A stretch of DNA of 64,000 bases, taken from Corythucha ciliata (taxonomy: Eukaryota; Arthropoda; Insecta; Hemiptera; Tingidae). The DNA lies in contig CM075940.1 of the NCBI GenBank assembly GCA_038030265.1, forward strand, positions 7,688,001 through 7,752,000. Reading direction: 5' to 3'. The position numbers and the translations under genes are program-made. Positions 13,078 through 58,139 of this stretch are shown piece by piece; position 1 is the stretch's first letter; every line of letters begins with the position of its first letter. The notes below the pieces were generated by a model. That model searched no databases. It saw nothing but the letters and a program-made list of their open reading frames with translations, and had not been told where the DNA came from.

Positions 13078-14079
13078 GTAAGTTAAAAATTTTTTTTTAT
13101 TTCGAAAGCTTAAAAAATTGAAGTTTAATGTTCTCAAAGTAAGAAAAGCTTAAGGATGTCCCTTGAGTAATTAAAACTCGAGGAACTTTGAGAAATGTCG
13201 AGACCGGCTGGAATGCCTTTAAGACGTGCAGTGAAGGCGTCTGTAATGTTTGTTTTTTATGAACAGGTAGTTGGGTTTTTGTTTTGAAGAGTAGCATTTT
13301 GACCGTAAAAAGCAAGCTTACGAGGATTGTGACATTCCCTTATTTCGGATTACGGTCGGTGACGACCCCATAAATTTTCGCTTCAACATCATCTCGCACT
13401 ACGTAAACGTGGGTCCAATTTTACGCGCACTACTTTCTTTTTCTCACGTACCATTGAGAAACTTTTTAAGTGGTTGGTGATGCGTGTGTGGAAGGAGGGG
13501 GATCTGAATTTTTTTTTTTCCCCCTCGTCCTATCATTTTAAAATGTAACGTATACCTTCTGGAGCCGCACCTTCTCTACCTTGAGCTAGTTTAGTCCTAC
13601 GTCCTTTTGTCTTAATAATTTTGAATTTTGTATGTTTGTATCAGCGAAAAACACAAGTTTTTAAACCCTCGAGAACAAAACAGAAATGTTGGGAATTGTT
13701 TCTCTCGCATCTTTCACTTTTTCATTAAGACTTTTGTTTCCCTTATATGTATTATGCTTGTAGAGATAAACTCCAACGTGAATAGGATAAAACGGTAGCA
13801 AATTGGCTAGAATTGAAAGGAGTGTATCAAGTTAATAAAGGCGTCTTCATTCTAACTGCCTCTTTCCGCCTAACCCCCACCTCCCGCCCGTGCTGAAAAC
13901 CCGTCCATTAGACTGTAAGACACGTACGGGGAAAACTTCGCGCGAGACTGACTTTTCCCAAGTTTTTATTTGAAATTTTTATTCAAAAACTGTCTCGTAT
14001 TCTTTCCCTCTATCTACCACCGGTCGTTTAAGTCGTCAGCGATCGTTTAAAAAGTATGAAAAACGGAGTGGTCATTTTC
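13078..14079. other. non-genic sequence, GC content rising to the right
   Basis: No supported gene. From about 13860 the sequence becomes richer in CG dinucleotides, which continues through the candidate promoter. Confidence 0.5.
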
Positions 14080-14087
14080 TATAAAAG
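14080..14087 (+). promoter_or_regulatory. candidate TATA box
   Basis: TATAAAAG sits in a locally CG-rich stretch (about 13.9-14.25 kb), followed within about 120 nt by a strong 5' splice site. It is the best core-promoter candidate upstream of the PMCA start codon, 7.5 kb away. This is inference; no initiator was proven. Confidence 0.35.
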
Positions 14088-14109
14088 CGTCCGCGCGAGC
14101 ACAAGGTTA

Positions 14110-14206
14110 TCGCCCCCTCTTTTAGCGCGTTGCCCGAGCTTTTCCCTTTTCTTCCACTCCATCTTAACCTGCCACTTTCAGCCCAGTGTCGTTCTGAAAC
14201 CTCCGG
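14110..14206 (+). other. candidate non-coding first exon of the PMCA gene
   Basis: The segment would begin about 25-30 nt after the TATA box and ends in CCGGA/GTGAGT, a good 5' splice site. The first coding exon at 21605 has a 3' splice site 13 nt before its ATG, so at least one upstream 5'UTR exon must exist. This segment could be it. The start position is a guess from TATA spacing. Confidence 0.3.
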
Positions 14207-16108
14207 AGTGAGTCGTTCCCCCCTGTGTGGTAGTGATTTGAGCGCGTCAAGTTTTTTTATAAATATATTTATTTTTCGTTGAATTTCTTTTAAATGAACA
14301 AATAAAAAATGAGATTCGCGTTTCAGTTGGTTTAAAATTGGATTTATTGTATGACTGGCGTGTTCAATTAGCTAATGGATAGCCGGCTTGGTTCGTTGTT
14401 GGCCAGGTAATATAAGCCAGTCGTTTTGATATTGAGTCACTCCCCATGAAATTTATGTTTTTCTTTTTTCGTATGAGACCCCCTTCCACGGAAAAATCCC
14501 ATTTTTATGGCAATTAAGTCGTTTGTTTTTGAATTTTTCCACATTTTCACTTCGTGACGTTGTGAATCAATAAAAGCCCCCGAGGTGAGCTCCGAAGTGC
14601 CTCAAATCGGCGGCTGTAGTCAAAATGATTAATTACTCGACTTTGTTCTCGAATAAACGACCCCTAACCGAAAAGCCCTAAGCCTGTAATAGCCATTCAT
14701 GGAAGTTTTGCCACCGTGCGTCGCATAGAAAGTTACACGCTCGAAGAACAGACTTGATTGTAATAATAAGATTTATCATACCCACTCCTCGCTCAAAGTA
14801 TTAATCACTTCTCCTTCCTCTAATGTTTCCCCAGTTGATTTATCTTCCTCAACAACAATTTTCAAAGTTTTCTGGAAATGCCTATACGCCCTCGGTCAGG
14901 TATCGACGAGCGACGACACACTGCGACAGTCCACTGATTCAGTCCAGCGGTCGCCGTTTACTGTTTACATAGCTCATTCGTTCCCCCTACTTAACAAAAA
15001 AGGGTCTCGGTTTTATCGCAGAGCCTCCAAAGAAAGACCTATAAACTAGGCTTTAGCATTGTGGTCGTCTCCGGCAAGTCAAACCCCTCTCCCTCCTTTG
15101 AAATGAGATTGGTTGTTTTACTTGCGATGGGGACTTTTTGGCCTTTTAAAAGTTGCTTGGCATTTTTTTTTTTCTGTTAACCGCGAAATCTTCTGTATAA
15201 AACTCTCGTTTTCATTAAACTCAACCCTAAATAGGGCGGGGCATTCAAAGCTCTTTCAGCTCTTTTTTTCCCAATGGCTAACCAACCGTCACCGTTTCCA
15301 GAATTATTTAGGTAATTTTTTGCGGAAGAAAGGAGGCTCCAATTGACTGTTACGCTAAACGAACGTAAACTCTCCATGATTCCGCTAATTCAGTCAATAT
15401 TTTGACACAATTGGTGGGGCTTCTGTTATGATTGTGATAGAGGGGGGGGGGTGACCCAAATTAGCTGAGTAAGCTCTTGGGGCCAATTTTAAAGGATTGC
15501 TCGGGCATGTTGACTGTTTCATGGTTGAGTACCTAATCCATTCGTAAAGTGTATTCAGGGGCCGAATTGTAAGTTTCTGCGGCCCCGTCTACAACGCCGG
15601 GTGGTTGTTCTTGGCTATGGCGTTCCACTGAGGCGCGTTTCAATCACACAATACCATCCTGGTGACAAAAGTGACTAGTCGCGTTTTGAGGCTGTGTCAG
15701 GCTTGCGCAGCCGTGTGTCGAATATCGCTGGTCATGTTTTAGCGGTACGGATCAAAGGCGTTGCTAGCCCTTAATCCTGAGAGTGATGGGGGGGAGAGGG
15801 TGTCCTTAATTTTTTTTTGCTGCAGCATGAAAAATAAACAGCAATTTAATCGGTGAAAATCACGCTTCTCCGTGGCAACTATCGTATTTACTGCACTGCC
15901 AGCAGTCACCGGACAGACGCCATTGTGTCGCGTCGAAAACAGTAGGTTACCAATCTCTGAGAAGTGATCGCAAAAAAACAACATTTTTGCCCCATTTTGA
16001 GAGGGGTGCCATCCTGGCCAAGGCCACCCATAGGTTCCTGTACTCGGAGGATCCGTTAACCTCCATACCCCCCCCCCCCGAACTCCGGCACTTTGAACCC
16101 GTGAACTC
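14207..16108. other. non-genic sequence
   Basis: No supported gene. Long T runs, a G10 run near 15441, and open frames without resemblance to any family. Confidence 0.5.
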
Positions 16109-16308
16109 GTAGACCATAAACCTTATTGAACAATACAGCCGTGGTGTTTTTTAATGAATGCAATTCGGGCCAATTCCCGGTGCCCCTCATCAGCATTATC
16201 GCTTCACCTCTTAGGCCAAACACCATCGGCCATTCGGGGGGGATGGACCCAAAATGCATTCATTAAAAAACACTACGGCTGTATTGTTCAATAAAGTTTA
16301 TGGTCTAC
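16109..16308. repeat. 200-bp inverted repeat
   Basis: GTAGACCATAAACCTTATTG at the left end is mirrored by its near-perfect inverse ending in GGTCTAC at 16308; arms are about 55 bp and contain AATACAGCCG(T) and TTTTTTAATGAATGCA. The loop carries a minus-strand open frame. It lies just past the minus-strand LINE remnant, in the place of its 3' tail, so it may be a tail-derived fold-back. Confidence 0.7.
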
Positions 16309-16369
16309 TAGTTGAAACAACAGCCCAAAAAAAGTTGAACAAATTTCTCGTGAATTCTAGGTAGGGTCA

Positions 16370-17880
16370 ATCTAGAGCCGCCAATCCATTGCATTCGCAA
16401 ACTACGTGTCTCGTAGTCTCTTCCTGCAGGCCACAACTCTCACAAATTTTGCCCCCCCCCCCATTTTTCCCCATCGTGTGCCAGTGTTTCTGCACTGCAA
16501 AACGCCCAGTAAACACGCCTTCTATCCTTTGGGTTTGTTTCCCTTCTAATCTTAATAGCCACTTTGTTGTGTTGTCGTCATATATTTTAATCCTTCCGCC
16601 TGTCTGAAACGAGTCTCAGCTTGCCCGGGCTTTCGTTCTCGCCCACATGCGCATTTCGTTTCGTCATAAGTCCCCGGCTTCCTCTACCGCTGGTTCGGGA
16701 CCGGTGTCCTGTACTGATGTATTTCTTGAAACACCGTCGCGTATCTCCCCAGTGTTAGGTTCTCTGTCACTCCTACGAGGATGTGCCAGCACCTGCATTT
16801 CCCTTCCCCGGTTCACATTTTTTATCCGTCCGTAAAGCATCCGACCTCTTATGTTTCTCTCGTTTCCTCACCTCGTTTCGCCTGGTCCCCCGGACCAGGA
16901 ACTGTAAATGTATTCCCGAATCCTGGATCCTGGTCCAGGCCTTACTTCCCGGTCTGATTTCTTACCCATGGTCGTTTCCTCAGGGCTGCGGAAAGAATAT
17001 TTGGGCGCAGGGGTGGAACTCAATGGGGGGCCTTTCACAGTGAAACTCCAAAACCATAAAGAAAGCCCAAACACGGCATAGCTCCAAACCACAGTGAAGC
17101 TCCAACCACAAAGATGGCCAGGTCACGGCAAAAGGTCCAACCACTGCAAAGGTTGAACCCTAGCATAGCTCCAACTATATAAAGCTTTAAACACAGTTAA
17201 AACCTCCAAGCATAGTAACGCCCCAACCATAGCGAAGTGCCCAACTACAGCAAAGTTCAAACCACAGCAAAGCTCCAACCACAACAAGGCTCCAAATACG
17301 AAAAGCTCGAACCACAGTTAGGACCTCCAACCAACGTAGAGCTTCAACCTCAGTAAAGTTTACCTTTTTTTCTTTCTTCTCTTCCTTTTCTTGATTTTCA
17401 AAATCTCAGTCCCCAAGGTAGGCCGGGCCCGGGGATAACGGACCCAGTGCCTCCCCCTTCACACTCTCGCACGGCAGACCTGCGTTTCCTCTGCTCCTAC
17501 GGTTTCCCACTCCCCCTTCGCGCATACACTCCAATCCGTACGTCGTTTTCATAGTCCGTAGGCTTAGGGGGTTTTAGTCACAACATCGGCTTCTGTGGCT
17601 TGTGCCATTTGAAACGTCCATAGGGAGGTCAAACAGGGCCAGCCTAGACGAATTTGTCTTATTATTGGCCGCTTTCCACCATTCTATTACCCTGCAAAAG
17701 ATCTTTGTCCTTGGTCGAATGATCCCCGTACAGAAGGTCATCTTGTGGTTTAGGCCCCATCTTTTCCTGACTGCCCTTCTTACTTGGCAAAAGGTGTCCA
17801 GCGCCTTTTGGTAGGTTTTTTGATACGCGCATTCCATTTCAGCCGGATTATTAGCACTATGGTTTTCTGACCACAAATCT
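16370..17880 (-). pseudogene. decayed non-LTR retrotransposon (LINE) ORF2 fragment
   Basis: Two coding remnants lie in the same orientation. At 17876-17574 a frame resembles the region after the reverse-transcriptase core of Jockey/I-type LINEs (KRWGL, then a long stretch to IEWWKAANNKT). At 16620-16375 the frame reads GVFTGRFAVQKHWHTMG and then, shifted, a C-terminal zinc knuckle CESCGLQEETTRHVVCEC with the usual C-C-H-C spacing. The shift falls in an 11-base C/G run at 16452-16462, suggesting homopolymer slippage broke the frame. Stops and frame changes separate the pieces, and a block of 17-18-bp repeats (17040-17360) lies in the middle. It is clearly dead. The family assignment is by motif only. 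Confidence 0.65.
17040..17360. repeat. ~17-18-bp degenerate tandem repeat (R4)
   Basis: Around 18 imperfect units of the type CCAACCACAGCAAAGCT follow each other. The block lies inside the minus-strand LINE remnant, so it grew in or inserted into that copy. No coding role is apparent. Confidence 0.75.
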
Positions 17881-17890
17881 GTCGTAAACC

Positions 17891-18231
17891 AATTAACGCC
17901 TTATTAATATTATTAGTTTTTAAGCCATATAACTTGATTAATGTTATATTTTTAGGGTTTTGGCTTTTTCCTTCTTCTACTTCTTCGCAAACTTGAAAAG
18001 AAGATAACCAGAAGACATTCTTAGTTGCCATCAACAAGTAATTTTCTAATCAACAAGAAGAAATTGACACCCCTCCATTCGTAACATGTCAATGATTTAA
18101 AATAAAGAAAGACCCAAAAAGTTCTCTGACGTTGCCTTCAGCACAAGAAGTTGAAAGCTCAGGAAACGAAGAAGTAGAAGAAGGAAAAAGCCAAAACCCT
18201 GAAAATATAACATTAATCAAATTAACGCCTT
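17891..18231. mobile_element. asymmetric fold-back element (F4)
   Basis: Exact 12-bp direct repeats AATTAACGCCTT lie at 17891-17902 and 18220-18231. A 32-nt unpaired extension (17903-17934) precedes a left arm at 17935-17987, which matches the right arm 18167-18219 at 52 of 53 positions. The loop is about 180 nt with no gene. It has the same plan as F1 and the tRNA-bearing element at 58.8 kb, but a different sequence. Confidence 0.8.
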
Positions 18232-19186
18232 CATTTCATTTTTATTTTTGCCTAAAAAGCTGTTCCAGTCTGCAAAAAAACTGGATATTTAGCTCCAAAA
18301 TCCATTTTTTCTAGCGAAAAGCTTAACCTTAAACTCCGCAAACCCACAGCTGTATGAAAGGAACTGCAGTGTAAACATTTATCCGGCCACTAAGCCATGG
18401 CAACACGACCTGGCTATTTCACTGCGAAACAAGGAGATTTAATCCGATCAACTTAGTTATTCGAGTTGATTATCAAAACTTGTAGGTAAATGTTTGTAAA
18501 ATGTTACATATAGCCCCTTAAAAAAAAGCTGTTCTGCTCAGAAACTTCAGTAGCGGCCATTTCTCTATTCTACTCACTGTGAGGCGTTGCTGTTGAAGTT
18601 ATCGTGCAAAACTGTAAAGCCTGCAGTTAGATGTGTAAACGAATTGAAAGATTTAGTTCCAGGAATCCATTTATACGGGGGGGGGGGTTGCTTTTCAGCT
18701 TCTACAGTCAGTTTCTCCACAATCCCACTCAGGTTTCTGGAATCTGGTCAGTTTGAGGGGCCCAATTATAGGGGGCGAATTCCTGGGGGACAAAATTTGA
18801 AGTTTAGTGGTCAAGGTATTAGTTTATGGGTTAAAATTGACAGTTGTTACGCATTGAAACCGACAGTTTACAGACAAAGAAAGGTGGAAGTGGTGGATAA
18901 CGGTCCTTTCTTTGGGTGACCAGTCTGAGGATGAATTTACGATTCCATTCTATGTGAGTTCCTAATTGACTGTTTTCTGGGGGTAAAGAACCAGTTATTA
19001 CACTACAATTTGAGGTTGTGAATTTAGATTGACAGTTTGTTGGCAGAGTAGCTGGACTCCAGGAGGAAATTGACAGTTAGCTTGTCGGATTTGAAGCTCT
19101 AGGGACAAAGTTACTCTTTCTATTGCGGAAAATCATTTTCTCGGAGTTAACTGATGATTTCTTTCAGGTTTCTTCATGCATGAAAC
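18232..19186. repeat. degenerate ~30-bp repeat region (R5)
   Basis: From about 18.64 kb, loose units recur around TTGACAGTTT and GGGGCTAAATT-like phrases. Similar text is found at 19.9-20.05 kb and 31.97-32.4 kb, and in reverse sense at 20.58-20.9 kb. Units are too diverged to count. No gene is seen. Confidence 0.5.
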
Positions 19187-19878
19187 TAACATTGTTGGTA
19201 TTGTTAGTGTGATCGCTTAAACTACGAGGGTTAGTAGGTAATGCATGCATAAAGTTGTAGCCGTAGGAGCCTACTTTGTCTGTCTTCCCTCGTTTAGGTG
19301 CGTTAAAAACAAACCGATTTCGGCTGCATCTTCAGCGCCTGGAAGTACAACTGAAACTCAGAGACAGTTTCACTTGTACTTCCAGTCACAGAAGATGGCG
19401 AGCAGCCGAAACCGGTTCGCTTTTAAGAGGGAGTTGTACATGTGTTTCCTCGACCCCCCTCTAATCTACCTCGCCTACTCGGCATTACGTAAATTATCGC
19501 CGTACTTCTGCACCAATCCTGGATTTTCAGGTCTCATTTTGATCTCCAGATAATCCCGCACACACGTTAAGTCTTCCTTTCCCAAATAAGACGTCGGAAG
19601 AGCTAGAATTTTCAAGGGAAAAGTTTAAATGGGTTTTATAGTTGTTTCATGGGTGAAATATGAAAAATGAAGATTTAACGGGCGTGCGGAATTATCTGGA
19701 GATTAAAATGAGACCTTAAAATCGGCCATAATTTACGTAACGCCGAGAAGACGAGGTATAATTGTCGGGGGGTCGAGGAAACACATGTATAACTCCCCGT
19801 TAACGCACCTCAACGAGGGAAGACAGCCAATGTAGGCTCCAACGGCTACAGCTTTATGCATGCATTAACATTGTTGGT
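19187..19878. mobile_element. asymmetric fold-back element F1 (copy 2) with nested insertion
   Basis: Exact 13-bp direct repeats TAACATTGTTGGT lie at 19187-19199 and 19866-19878. A 41-nt extension (19200-19240, core TACGAGGGTTAGTAGGTAA) precedes the left arm ATGCATGCATAAAGTTGTAG; the right arm ends at 19865. The right arm is interrupted at a TTAA by another fold-back (19437-19799). Taking that out leaves an arm collinear with copy 1 at 7.0 kb. No protein is encoded. Confidence 0.85.
19433..19803. mobile_element. TTAA-flanked fold-back element F2, nested in F1
   Basis: TTAA lies at 19433-19436 and 19800-19803. The 363-bp interior has arms GGGAGTTGTACATGTGTTTC and its inverse, extending through CCTCGACCCCCC, CTACTCGGCAT and TCTGGAGAT-type segments. 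The host arm reads straight through if the element and one TTAA are removed, so the insertion is precise. This is the pattern of a piggyBac-type non-autonomous element. Confidence 0.8.
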
Positions 19879-21604
19879 TTTGGGTAGTCTGTTTTTAGGA
19901 CTAAATTACCCGACACCGGTGGTTAAAGTGAGGGCTTCCTGACTAAGTAGTCAGTTTCAGCATTTAAACTGATAATCAGTTCCCAGCAACTAAATGGACC
20001 TACTTGAGGTGATTTATTGCTTTTTTGGATGAACACAAGTAGCAAACTCCTGTGGTAAACTCACGGGGTTTGAAGCAAAACTTGTACATTTCCGGGGTGG
20101 GAGTTCACTTTATTAAGAGTGAACGGCCACGTAGGGTTTGTACTTTGACTGAGATCTAGGGGTGGGCAGCCCCACTCTCCGGTCCCGTTTTCGAGTCTAG
20201 GTACACACCTCGTGCGGATTTTACCAGCAGATATGCCCCCCCCCCTCTCCGTAAGTACCACTACGGTGGTCCATTGGGGTACGAATTTTGTGGCGTCACA
20301 AGTTTCTCAGAATCATGGGGTTTTTGTGCGGGACAGCTGAGAATGTCCTTATCCAGTGCGGTTTAAAAAAAAGCTGAGGGCTCACAAAATATCGTCAAGT
20401 GGACGTCACACGCCGTGACCCCAGGAAACGTGGGACGTCCCTCGAACCGCACGGCATCCCAAGTTTTGGCATTAACCGTCTCTCTCGAAACACTCGCTGT
20501 TTGAGTTTCTTAAAATGTCGTACAATCAAGGGAGCAACTCCGCTGTTCATTTTTCTGCCACGAAAATGCATCAGCATACCTCCCCCACCCCCGAACTAAT
20601 TGTTTTAGGCTAATTTCTACGTTTGACCGTGATACGCCTTCAAAATTGTAAACCGCTGATTGAACGTCCAAAACCTGATGCCCTTCAACATAATTTAGTC
20701 CCAGAAAAACAATCTTGACTGATCGAACACCGATTTGGAGTTTAAGCGCCTGAACCTGGTTTTTCGGCCCATAAAACCCAGCAATTCTGCTTTTAAGACC
20801 CTTATAAGGCCATAAACAAAATACAATTTCGGCGCAAACGTCATAATTGACCACTCAGATTTTTAAAATGGGACAAAATAGCCTTTTCAGGCTGACAGCG
20901 CCCATATTTTGGTGCTCGAATAATACGCTTTATACGCGGGAATCTTCGAGCTTTCTCGTTTGCTGCGACGAAACTTCAGTTTCGCTTGCTTTCAAAAAAC
21001 CCCAATGACGAATCTTCCTATGATCCGATTTGAACTGGTCACTCCGTCGGATTACGTGGCTAATTGAACCAAATTGGACGAAGGGAAGGAGAGTGTTAAG
21101 ACAGACTGATATTTGTGTGATTAAGGGGGGGGGTGCTGCTGCTTTACCTAACCGATGAGTCAAAAGAAAAAGAATTTGAAGCTTTTTGAGTCCTAGAGGT
21201 TTCCTGAAGTGCAATTTGCTCCTCTTGTGCGACTAATTAATTTCGCGTGGTTTACGGTACTAAAACGAGTTTCTTTTGGCTTTTCCGGGCCTACATTCCA
21301 AAATCCTGTGGTTTCGGTAATGGGATAACCTCAGCTTTTGGGTTGAAACTGCTAACTTCAGTGGTCAAATGCGGTTCTATTTAATTCGGGAAGGGGGGGG
21401 GGCACACAGTCCGTTGTCATAACATAAGCGGTTAATAGAACAGACTCTTTCATTTCCAAAGGTTACTGTTTGTGATGGGATACTAATTGGGTAAGATTGT
21501 GCTGGCACTATGCCACCCAAGCCTTTCAGCTCCTGTAGTTCAAAAAGGTGGAATCGAAGAAATCTCAAAACCATTTTTCACTTTGTTTTTTTTTTTTTTT
21601 TCAG
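19879..21604. other. non-genic sequence upstream of the first coding exon
   Basis: Loose ~30-bp repeats of the R5 type occur at 19.9-20.05 and 20.58-20.9 kb. The rest shows no gene. The last 30 bases are an almost pure T tract ending TTTCAG, the 3' splice site of the first coding exon. Confidence 0.6.
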
Positions 21605-54253
<32,649 letters not shown>

Positions 54254-57200
54254 TCATTCATTTTAAATTTAAAAAAAAATACAAAATAAAAGAACGCGGA
54301 AGTAAATGGGAGAGAGAAAAAAAACAATAATACAAAAAAAAAAAAAAAAATAGGGGGAGCGACAGAGAAAGAGAAAGGGGAAAAATAAATTAAAAATTTT
54401 ATATAAATTTGAATCAGTTTATATGAATATAAACATTGTTGCCTAAAGCAGGTCCGAACACCCATTGTTGTTTGTTTCATGGGTGTGCGGATCTGACGCA
54501 TGTAATTATTGTACATTTTATAGATATTAATAATGTTGAATTAAGAAAAAAATATATTGTTTAAATAGATAGGGAGTTGAGTAGTTTACGTTGAAAGTAA
54601 GTCACTTGCTTATGGTCATACTGTTGCTTACTACGGACTATTTATGCATTATAATCAGTCTTTAGCACTCTCTCCAATTCTGCGGCACCTTTTAATAAGT
54701 GCTCTTCAGGTGATGATTATTATTTTTCGTTGCTTACAGTTTGTTTCCTGTTTTATTTTGTTTTACATTTTTTCCACGTATTATTAGTTATTGTTTTATT
54801 TAATATTTGTTTCTTCATAAAGACTTTTTTTTCTCCTTGTTGTTGTTCGTCTATTTCTTCTATACATCACAACTGTGAAAAAGGGAGGAGGTGGAGGAGG
54901 GTGGGGACCTTTTTTTTCCCGTTATTTTCGTGTTTGGGGGGGGGGGATGCCAGTTTCGCCACAGATCAGGAGGTGGATCGTCTTTTATCCGTCCGCTGCA
55001 TGGTTTTCGACTTTTTGGGCTATTTATACGGATACGCTTAAAAAATAATATTAAAAAAATACCGCTGGGCACGTTTAAACTCACCCTGCCGCCCCCTCCC
55101 CCCCCCTATGACCATCATCACTTTCAAATTCCGATCCTTCGAAGTAAAGAAATTTCGACTTTTTTTTCGGAGAAGGATTGCCAGTTGCATTTGTGCTTAT
55201 TTTAATTTTCTTGGACTCAGCCTTTTTTAAAAAATATATATAATAATAATATTAATAAGTATAATAATAATATTAATAATGATAAACTTGGGCAAAAAAA
55301 TTCTCATAATATACGATTTTTTGTTGTCAAGTTATACATTATCGTATGTTGGACGATTTTAAGACACAGACGCCCGTTTGTAAGACATTTATTTTTAATT
55401 TAACATCACGTGACAGCATATTCCACAAGATTTAAAAAAAAAAAAAATTGAACAGTACTCTGTGCCAGTACATTAATGCGTGTAAATACTTAAATGTGTA
55501 TTTGTGCTGAGCGTGACGATCATCGTCTATCTGTTTTTGCAGACAGATTTTATTTTCTTCTTGTGGTTGCTCTCACGTCAGTCATTGTGATGTTTAAAAA
55601 ATGAATTTCTCATATCTTTCACTTTATTTTTGTTTTTGTTTACCATACATCTGATCGGGTAATTGGTGCTCATGATGTTTTAACCATTATATGGTTGGAG
55701 GCCTCTGTTGATTTAGAGAACTGAGTTATTCATAATTTTAAAAAACATAAATTATACATAAAAATTGAAATTCAAAATAACTCGGCCTGGAGTTGCAAAT
55801 ATTTCCTTCACGAAAATAAGAGTCGCTTTGCCCTTTGCTATTCTGGGCGATCTATTAAAAATATTGTGTTGTTGAATTTACTCAGCATTATGTGCCTTAC
55901 ATCGTTTTTGCTTTTATTGTTGAAAAATGAATGATTTATTAGAGTTTATGGAACAAAATGTTTTCCCTCATATGCCATTATATGGTACTGAGACCAAGAA
56001 AAAAAAATTTAAGAAAAATCTTGAAAAAACAAAACAAATGCGTGTTCTTGTGGATCATGCTAAAAGTATTCCAGGAGTTAGATTCACACTATAATGTACA
56101 TACACTAGAATTTTTATTGCATTACGTTTGCAATATGAATGTTATTGTATAATTATCTTAAATGAAATGATAATTCATTGTGTTCATTCGTACTTCTCTC
56201 TAAGCCGTTGTCCTTAATGCATTTCTTGACGAAATAAAAACTTTTTTGCTTTCATAATTTTCCTCTTCAAAAAATAATAGAACTTTAGATTAATACGAAA
56301 AAAAAAATGAATAAAAGGGGGAAAGACCATATCCGAAGTTGCGCTAAGCTTTCTTTCCTTTTTCAAAGCCCTTAAATCGAGGCCCCTGTTAGAAATCGAA
56401 ATCAAAGCAGCTTGAAAAAAAAAATTATGAATTAAAAATAAAATAAATACACTGGCCTTGTTAAATTACGCTTAAACTGTACATTTCGTTTTAATTTCAT
56501 TATTTATTTTAATTTTATTTTTTTTTTAATGAATAGAATTGAACCCTTCCGAAGAGATTCAGACACAGATTTAACCTCTCCTCTTCTTCAACGGAGAGTG
56601 AGGCTAACATTATTTGAACTCTTAACTACTTTTACTTTCGAGTAAAATAAATTGTTATTACACCGTGATTTGAAAAATGTAAGTTTCTGTCCTTTTTTTT
56701 ACTATCGCATTAAAAAAAACACTCGGGTTAAGAATAAAACATTAATTAGTACATTACCCACTTTAACTTAGAAGCTGTCTACTATTAAGTGCCATGATTA
56801 AAAGAGGTGATGCTCTCATTTTTTTAAATTTTTTTTTCCGATTTTTTCTTACTTTTACTAGTGCTACATTTTTCCTCGGATATTAAACATAAAAAAACAT
56901 TGTTCATCTATCACTTTATAGCTAAAACTAAAGTTTCTATGAAACACTGTACTTATTTTTTAAAATATATGCTAAATTTCAGACGTTTCAGTATTTTTAA
57001 ACTGTAAAAAAGGATTAATGATTACATAATATAAGTTTTAAAAAAGAAAAAATAAAAGTGAAGTTTATACTTTTCACTCCATAGTGAGAAACAAGAAAGT
57101 TATGCCGCGTGGTTTATAAATATTAGCTAAGCTTTACAGAAATGCGTACTTAGATTTTTGATCTTTGTACCAACATTTTTGTTATTGTTTACAACATTTG

Positions 57201-58139
57201 CACAATATTTTTCGGGAATTAGTCTTTTATTTTCAATTTTAAAAGTGAATAAAAAATTGAGTAAACCGAAAAAAAATTCAACATTATTTTACGGAAACCA
57301 GTTACTTACTTATTTAGTTTTTTTGTACTTTTGTCAAAAAGAACGCCTACTTGTCAAAAAAGAGAGAAAAAAAAGAAGAAGAATAAGAAGAAGAAAAAAC
57401 AGACTAATGTTCAGAATACATACAAAATGTTCATTCATTTATTAAAATAGTGTTGAATTCATTACTCCCTCAGAGAGTTGGGTGATTGAAGCCCTAATGG
57501 TTGAGGAGGGGATTCTTCGTGATCGCCTGATTCCTCTTTTAGTCAACTCTCTGGAAAAAATCAACCCCAAGTTTCTGGGAGGTACATTTGCAATGCGATG
57601 GTGAGCTTAGGCCCTCGAGATCATAAGGTCAAACGAAGGTACAGTAAATAGGATGAGGGGGGAGGGGGGGTCAAAGGTTCACAAAAAGGTCGACTCCGAC
57701 TCAAATGTCTTATTATAGCCAAATAAGTTCCCGGTTCATCGCAATATATTGGTATATTGGTATATTCACCTAACCACCTTACGAAGGCCGCGAATTTGGG
57801 ACTCTGTGTACGAGCGGCGCGGCGGCGGCGTCGTCGTCGGGCGTCGATTTTCAGGGACTTTGACGAATGAAAATTCAGAGTCACTTTAAGGAGGAGGTGG
57901 GAGGGGCACGCATCCAGTAGCAAAAGTAGCTCTCAACGAAAGAAGAAAAACATTAAAATGGAAAAGGGAAGCCGAGCGTCGGAAAAATGGGGGAAAAAAA
58001 GTCGGCCGCTATTTGACGTGAACTAACTATTGTGGCAAATATTCCAACGTCCTGAATAAAAGTGTAAAGTGACCTCAACTTCATGAAGGGGCAGGGGGAG
58101 GTCAATGTATGAAAGATGACAAAAGTAGACGTTTAAGAT
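54254..58139. other. 3' flank, AT-rich, no gene seen
   Basis: It contains the 3'UTR of form B at its left end. A CGG/CGT-rich microsatellite lies at about 57811-57845 and makes an arginine-rich minus frame that is not a gene. No other feature was supported. Confidence 0.5.

Noticed and set aside
16180..16215. Hammerhead ribozyme on the minus strand (CTGATGA core)
   Set aside because: A stem II can be drawn, but the GAAA box is not intact and no convincing stem I/III pairing was found. It is kept only as a note in the fold-back finding.
57621..57923. Minus-strand frame with an arginine run
   Set aside because: The run is a CGG/CGT microsatellite; no domain or splice context was seen.
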